Source of the DNA: Acanthochromis polyacanthus
Taxonomy: Eukaryota > Chordata > Actinopteri > Pomacentridae
Direction of reading: 5' to 3'
Length of the DNA: 64,000 nucleotides
Assembly (NCBI RefSeq): GCF_021347895.1
Contig: NC_067130.1
Coordinates: 26,495,817 to 26,559,816 of the forward strand
Shown: positions 57,682 to 64,000 of the stretch, piece after piece
How positions within the stretch are numbered: position 1 is the first letter of the stretch
Layout: each line of letters opens with the position of its first letter
Made by a program: the position numbers and the translations under genes
Notes under the pieces: generated by a model
The model's database searches: none
What the model was told of the DNA's origin: nothing
What the model saw: only the letters and a program-made list of their open reading frames with translations

Positions 57682-60600
57682 AATGTCTCACTGAGAATAT
57701 GTAGAATATGGACATAAAATGCTGTTAAACCACATCATACCAACACCATATGCAATTGTTGAAATCAGTGTCATAACGCTATTAAATGAATGATTTGAAC
57801 TTAATTAAAAGCCACGAGTCTTTCCACTGCAAAACCATCCACAATCAGAAAATACATTAAAAAATCAAATATTACATGGAACAAAAATACAGAAAACTCA
57901 ATAAGGCGAGTGTAAATTAAGTTAAATGCATCATTTAAGTGAGGACTTTGTTTGCCCTACAGTGTGAGATAGAATTCATCTGTAGAAGAACTTTACATAA
58001 TCATGCTCCACTCTTCTTGCCTGGAAAATCTAGACCTTTTCCCAGCATTTTATATTATCAACAGCCTTCTAACTTCTTCACTTTAGATTATTTGTTTTAC
58101 GGCCTTTTCCAGAGTTTTTCAGGATTCGCGGTTTAATGATTAAGGTCATTTTCCCTACAAGTAAATGATCAACATTACAATAATTTTTCATTCCTCCTTG
58201 AAAATCGTCACTGTTAAGATGCTGTTTGTGTAATGACAGGCAATGCTCTTGATTTTAGTCAGTGATTTCAACAGCTCTATATAAGGGTCTTGAAATTTGC
58301 AGTCAGAACATAAGGGATAAATAAGCTTTTTCCAGAAGTTTGATCCAAAATGGTGTTGGATCACAATCAGAGGGACTGATCCTGAAGCTGCTCTTGACAG
58401 GGACAAGTATTTTAATTCCATTTGAATTGTCTTTCTGCTTTCTGATCAACAGAACATGAACAAAAAAAATCAAAAAGGAAAGGATAGTTATACAATAAGG
58501 TAATTCAAATCACAAGTACAAATCTGGAAACAGGAACCAAGCAGCATCCAGCTATCCAATCCCATAGCCGTTGACTTGATTGGGCCTTAGAAACGTTTTT
58601 AAGCCATCCAGCATGAATATCACGATTAATTATCATTGTTTTACAATCTTTCCATGTAAAAAAAATAACAATAAAAATGACTAAACCATGTTAGGATTTG
58701 TGTCTGGGAGGAAAAACTCCAAACTTTAATAATCAGTGTAATTGTTCTTTCTCCATTTCACAGTCCTCTTGAGGTGTTAATTTGAAGGCAGAAAAAAAAT
58801 GCACAAAAGGTACCATTAGGAAAAGTTCTAATCAGTACTGTCTTCAACATCATGTAATTAATCGCTCTGTAAGTTAAAGACACACTGATTTTTTTTTCTA
58901 AAGAGTCAAGAGACACACACTCAAGGTGATGTGTTAATGTGAGCCAGTGTTCTCTGTGTGTTGGTAATGAAAGTGTGCTGTGACACTGATTCCTTTGTAG
59001 CAGAAACTAAGCACGTGATAAGAGGAAACTGCCCGGAAATAAATAGACCGCCATCTGTTGCTAAAAGCAGAAGGTACTAGTTCATTAAACCTGGATACGT
59101 GTTAATCCTTTTGGATGTGTTAAGAAGAAATATATCACCAGTGTGTGTTCTTTTTTTTTTTTTTTACCTTGTTCTTGGCTCGCTTGGAAATTAGTAAATC
59201 TCCCTGCTGGCAAATATTTCCCTCAAAATCAGTTATCAGTTATTAAATGACATTTACTCTCATAGTTTTGAGTTCTCATTGCAGATTGCCGTCCTAAATC
59301 AGCTCTACACTGGCCAGTGGCAGAGCTAATGTCTGCAGCCATCTTTCAATCCGCTCAGTATTTTCCTTTGTGGAACCATTTCTCCACTGCCACGGCTCCA
59401 CATGGGGACGCTTTTCAACAGAGCAATCAGAGCGGTCCTCATCCACCCACTCAAACACACACCGATGTGGAATAAATTTTGCTGACATGGGGTAAAACTA
59501 AAGTTTCTTCCAGTGCTGTAATCACCCAAGAGATGTTTTATTGACAACACCTTTAACAGATTTACGAATGTATGTTGTTTTAGAGCAGAATGGGATCGAG
59601 CAGGGCAGATAGCTGTTGGGTTTTCACACGTCTGGCACACCTGAGCGAGATCTGACCTCCTGCTGCATCAACAGGGTAGTTTGCTTTCCAGAGCAGCCTC
59701 ACCGTGTCTGTTTTAACTGCCTGTTGTCATTTAAAACCAATACCAAATATGTTTTCTTGTGTAGGTGTATCTCCAGGCTTAGCTGCATTAACGCTAATGT
59801 TAATGACAAATAGATTGCATTTTCACAGCAGTAGCCACCTGGTGTTTTTGTAAAATGCAATGCCTTTAATGTGAAGGAAGAGCGTTCGTGACCTCTGCTG
59901 AGCTGACATAGTCAGTAGATAGATTGGGTCTCTGCAGTGATTGTGCCAGCTTTTCAGTGTGACCAGCTCGATATTAAACTGGACCCATCCCACAAGTCAG
60001 TCCAGGTTTATGTCTGCAAAACTGCATCAGCAGAGAATAAATCAGCTAGTGTTAAAGGCATAAAGAAGATGAGTAAATTGAGGCTAAGAGCCAACAAAAT
60101 CAGGGAAAGCCAAGGTTTATCCTATGAAAAATTGTCAACTTTGTGTTCAATGACATGGATGTTTAAGCAACAAGGTCACTTCTTTTAGCTAAATCAGAAG
60201 TTTTAGGGCTTGAAAATGCAGCTGCATGCAGACTGCTTTGTCAAAATGAGCCCAATTTCACCCGAACCGTGGCTAAACTGCTGCTAAACCGGATGTTGAA
60301 TATAACATAATCCACTAAAGTGACCGCACTGGCAAATCATAAGCCTGCAAATGAGTAGAATGAGTGAAGAAGTTAATGTTTACCTTCCAACTGTAAAGAC
60401 AGAGACGATTACTGCTGCAATGATAGTGATACACTGATGTACAATCCTATTATCCTGTATGCAGGTAGTGTCATAAATCACTCAGCAGCATGTTGGTGGA
60501 TAAAACTTCAAAACCTATGGAAGTTTTATTAAAACAGGTCTTCCTGCATTCTGTTTCATTCTCTCACAATCTGCACCAACATGCAATACAGCATCCCTCA

Positions 60601-62433
60601 AAGCCGTCTAATGTCCAATGTCGTCTAAAGAGATCTTGACAAAGTTAATTTTCTCTTCCCCAATCAGTCCTTTACTTACTCCTTTACTTTCTCCCTACAG
60701 ATTTGATTGTATCCCAGTCGCCGTTTCACCACTGCAGGTGTGCCATTAACCACAAAGCAGAACCAGACTGCGCCGCCGCCCTTAAGTATCTTCATTAGTT
60801 TTGCTCAAATAAAGAGCGGGGCCAGGGAGGTCACCCATCAACATGGGGGGAAACAGACCAGACCAAGACAGCAACACTGAGGTGAAACCCTTAGAGAGTG
60901 AAGAAATCAAGGTCTAATATGGTTGCAGTGTCCCCAGGCCAAAGCCATCTGGCAGCCTGAGAGTGATAGGTTTGCTAAGGCAATCATACATCACTTTTCA
61001 CCTGTATCAAACCAATTGGCTGGCCTTCTATGGACAGCTGCTCCCTTGCACAGTGTTTGACACATTGATGGATAATGGATAGACATAGCCTCCATATGGC
61101 AGATAGGGAGCAGATTTAGACCATCTAATCCTAAATCCCCTTTTCAACCCTCACCAAATGAATTGGAGAGCATGTCATATATACACGGTAATCCATGCAC
61201 AGACTAGTAAGAAGAAAGTAGCAAACATAATCCTCTAGATCCAGTCTGCGGCGAAATTTCTGCAACTAGAAAGGTCCCAACTGTCAAGTGGGCTATTATT
61301 CTAATCACCTCCAACTTTGCGTGAGGCGCCAACTGATTGGTTGTAATGATAGCTAGTTTGTGATGATAGCATAGTTCTCATGTGACACCTGCTCGCTGAT
61401 AGTGTTGCACTTGAGTTGGATCACGCTTTGTCTGCCTGCCGCCTGTGCTGTATGCACTGTCATCAGTGGCAGACAGCAAAGATAACAGTGAAACGGGTAT
61501 CCATTTTAAGAATTCAAATGTGCTGTTTCTTGTGCATTAAGGTTTGTGTTTGTGTATGTACTGATGTAATCCACTCACTTTAAGCTCCTGAAAAGCAAAT
61601 TTAAAAAATAATAACATAAGATGGGGAAACAAACATAGCTATTATTTATAAAGAGTTCAGCATTCAAACACTCAGTAAATCTGCTCCATTAGGACTGTGT
61701 GGGAGAGCTTACATTTACAGTGGTTGCAACATAAGCTAACAACCCACTGCCATCATCAGATTTAGTAATCAAACTCTGTACAGAAGTAGGTGTCATCTAT
61801 TTCCAGTTGAGCCTATTTAAAACCAATGAGAGAAGCAAAAACAAACCAAAACAAATAGCAGAAATATCTCATGGAGGGAAAAAAAGTTTTATGTAGAGAA
61901 CAATGTAAGGTGAGAAAGAAGACTGATATCCAGGACCTTTAAAATAAAAATAAAAAAATGCAGATTTTTGTTTATATTTCTCAGATATTACAAAGACTGT
62001 ACAATGTCGATATCAAACCAAAACAGATCAAAGCATCAAAATTAGAATTTTAATCAGGTTCAAGAACTTGAACAAGTCAGAAAGTTGGTAGATATTTAAT
62101 AATTCACAGTACACTTAAGCAAGTTTATTTAGATTTTTAGGCTTGTGAAATTTATTAAGAACACATATACAAGTTTGTTTTTTGGGTGGGCGTTTCACTT
62201 TCCTTCAGTGTCTTTCAGCTTTGTGGTGCAAACTTCCAGAGCTTAAAGTTGACACAAATGTTATTGTCTAAAGTGTCACTATTTTCCTACCAGAAAAAAC
62301 ACTTTGTTTGAAGCCTACACTTTTCTTCCTGCACTTATTTACATCACCATGTAACATATTTGCATAACACCCACCTCACCTTTAGTTTGGCAAAACAAAA
62401 ACAAACAACAGGCAGCTTCCTTGCTGTCTGTCA
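57682..62433. other. Unassigned non-coding stretch
   Basis: No gene or recognised element. T-run at 59151-59166. A short segment at 60702-60738 between an acceptor-like CCCTACAG and a GCAG/GTGTGC donor-like site is too weak to call an exon. The 83-codon frame at 59937-60188 has no recognisable domain. Confidence 0.5.
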
Positions 62434-62507
62434 TTATTATTATTATTATTATTATTGTTGTTGTTGTTGTTGTTGTTGTTGTTATTATTATTATTATTAT
62501 TATTATT
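62434..62507. repeat. Trinucleotide microsatellite (ATT)n-(GTT)n-(ATT)n
   Basis: A symmetrical compound repeat: ATT triplets, about nine GTT triplets, then ATT triplets again. The Tyr/Cys-repeat frame is an artefact. Confidence 0.95.
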
Positions 62508-64000
62508 GGGCCTTAAAGAGACAGCAGCATTTTAGACAGCGTGAGAAAAGCTGCTGCAGTAATAAATAATATGAGAAAAATAAATGATTTTGAACATTAA
62601 GACATGTAAACCTATTCTAGTAGTCCTCCCAAAAATTACAATTTTAAACCTGTAAAAGTCCCTAATATGCACTCTTTAAATGGCGTTTTTTTTTTTCTTC
62701 CTAGCTAGCTAACTTTTGAGTTTGATTACTGAACACATCTAATGGACCCAGTTCAGTGTCTTATCTCAATGTAGTCTGCTAACTTTTTTGGGATTGAACC
62801 ATATTATAAAACTATGTGGTGTAAAACCAGTGAGCAAAGGTTACAAGCTCCAAAGAGGAGCAAAGTTGGTGATAAGTACAATCCTATTATTGTTGCATTA
62901 AATAATCTGATTCAGTATTTCATTAAAAATAATTTATTTCATCTTCTTAACAGCAAAGAATGATCAGAAGTTCATTGGATCTTTTAGTCACGTAGGGCAT
63001 ACAGAAAATATACAGTAGTAAAAGCCAGTTCAGTCTCAGTTCATCTACAGTGGGTGGCCTGCCTTGACCTTTGTTTCATACATTATGAAGTAAAGAGGAG
63101 CCAAGCAATATTTAATCACTTCTGGGATTTGAGCGACCCATGGTCATCTTGCTTTCTCTGAAGAACCTTTGATTTGTGAGAGTTAAGTTTAAAAAGCTAA
63201 ATCCTCCTCCACAGTGGTACAGGATCTGTTATGTCATAAGACACGTACACAAAAAATGAGTTGCCACAATTGTTTGCCCCCTCAGAGAAGTGCATTCCCT
63301 TTTTTCTGCACCTGATGCAAAGCAAGTGCCCTAAATGAAAATGAATCATTAGAGAATGCTTACCATAGTTCTGTGCACGCTATGAGTGTTGTGTCACTAA
63401 GGTGGACTGTTTCTATTAACCCTTACCTGCGCCATAAACAGGTCAGCTCTCTCGGGAGGTGATTATTCTCTAGCCTAGTTAATGGTCCTTACTGACAGCA
63501 CTTAATGAAAATTAATGGCCTGCTTTAGGACACTGTGCACACAAACAGGAAGGCTACTTCCTTCATCAGTGTGTATTGTTTACCTAACATGCATTGTGAG
63601 GAAAAGGATGATTTATATGCAAAAAAAAAAAAAAAACGACACAAAAAAACTCACAAGGTCTCGCATGCAGCTCAGAGATGCCGCCCATGAGGTTTCTTTT
63701 TGTTTTTTCCCTCATTGTGATAAACATATGACTACCTCTGTTTAGGAGCTGCCTCTGCTTAATGTGAGGGAATGGAATATAAGGACATTTAATACACTTC
63801 ATTAGGTTTCCATTATATTTTGCTTTGGGTGATAGGCTGAAATGAGCAGTCAGATTTGCCTGTTTCTGTCAGTGATATACAGACAGCAAGATGACATGAT
63901 TAAGGGGTCATTTGGTTAATTGCACAATACTGATAGTATTTTGCATTCCTGGAAATGGAATAGGTGCTGGGGGCAGAGTAATTCATGTGAGTCACATCAT
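62508..64000. other. Unassigned non-coding stretch
   Basis: No gene or recognised element. A-run at 63620-63636. The 63300-63520 part has TAAT-rich words without repeats, but no evidence beyond that. Confidence 0.5.

Noticed and set aside
60702..60738. 37-bp microexon open in one frame
   Set aside because: The donor (GTGTGC) is weak and a segment this short is open by chance most of the time.
1..64000. Most open reading frames of 60-140 codons on both strands
   Set aside because: They lack domain motifs, alternate start to stop as expected in AT-leaning non-coding DNA, and many overlie microsatellites, SINEs or LINE tails.

Overview
The window looks like a gene-poor stretch, intergenic or a very large intron, of a ray-finned (probably percomorph) fish nuclear genome. 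That reading rests on a moderate, AT-leaning base composition, many vertebrate-type microsatellites, and above all a repeat population typical of teleosts: Tc1-like DNA transposons, a hAT element, tRNA-headed SINEs, L2/CR1-type and other LINE fragments, and a Ty3/gypsy remnant with a probable LTR. I see no complete host protein-coding gene, rRNA or functional tRNA, and no bacterial feature such as an operon or CRISPR. Nearly all open frames in the window are short chance frames. The exceptions are transposon remnants and two unidentified coding-like blocks.

Layout. 0-12.6 kb: mostly unassigned sequence with a LINE tail (4.4 kb), a minus-strand SINE (5.0 kb) and a GT/GCGT microsatellite (7.9 kb). 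12.6-14.6 kb: an LTR-like stretch abutting an old Tc1-like transposon that has been split by two related tRNA-derived SINEs. 16.0-19.1 kb: a Tc1-like element, truncated and directly followed by a Ty3/gypsy pol remnant (integrase) and a probable 3' LTR. 22.4 kb: a candidate non-coding exon. 23.9-25.5 kb: a minus-strand L2-like LINE with reverse-transcriptase C-terminus, a SINE in its 3' region and an LTR-like segment at its inner end. 29.8-31.7 kb: a direct duplication of a ~0.45 kb unit; the first unit is interrupted by a Helitron/Helentron-like (HINE-like) element, which itself carries a 0.43 kb insertion. 33.5-34.2 kb: a plus-strand SINE followed by a perfect 15-bp hairpin. 35.0-36.4 kb: a three-level nest (Tc1 MITE, LINE tail, hAT) in which the hAT is flanked by perfect 8-bp target duplications. 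39.5-40.6 kb: a LINE reverse-transcriptase remnant and a LINE tail. 42.0-43.2 kb: repeat fragments and an unidentified coding-like block. 45.6 kb: another SINE. 47.6-48.1 kb: a second HINE-like copy, inverted. 50.5-51.1 kb: a MITE-like element. 53.4-54.3 kb: a LINE-type 3' fragment with CTAT/TA microsatellite. 56.4-57.7 kb: a second, internally deleted copy of the 16 kb Tc1 family. The rest is unassigned.

Together the features record layered transposon insertions rather than a working gene set. Every transposon coding region here is broken (frameshifts, stops, deletions), so none is expected to move on its own. Family names rest on remembered consensus patterns and motifs, not on a database search. 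Where borders are given to the base they come from target duplications, terminal repeats or an empty paralogous site visible in the window.
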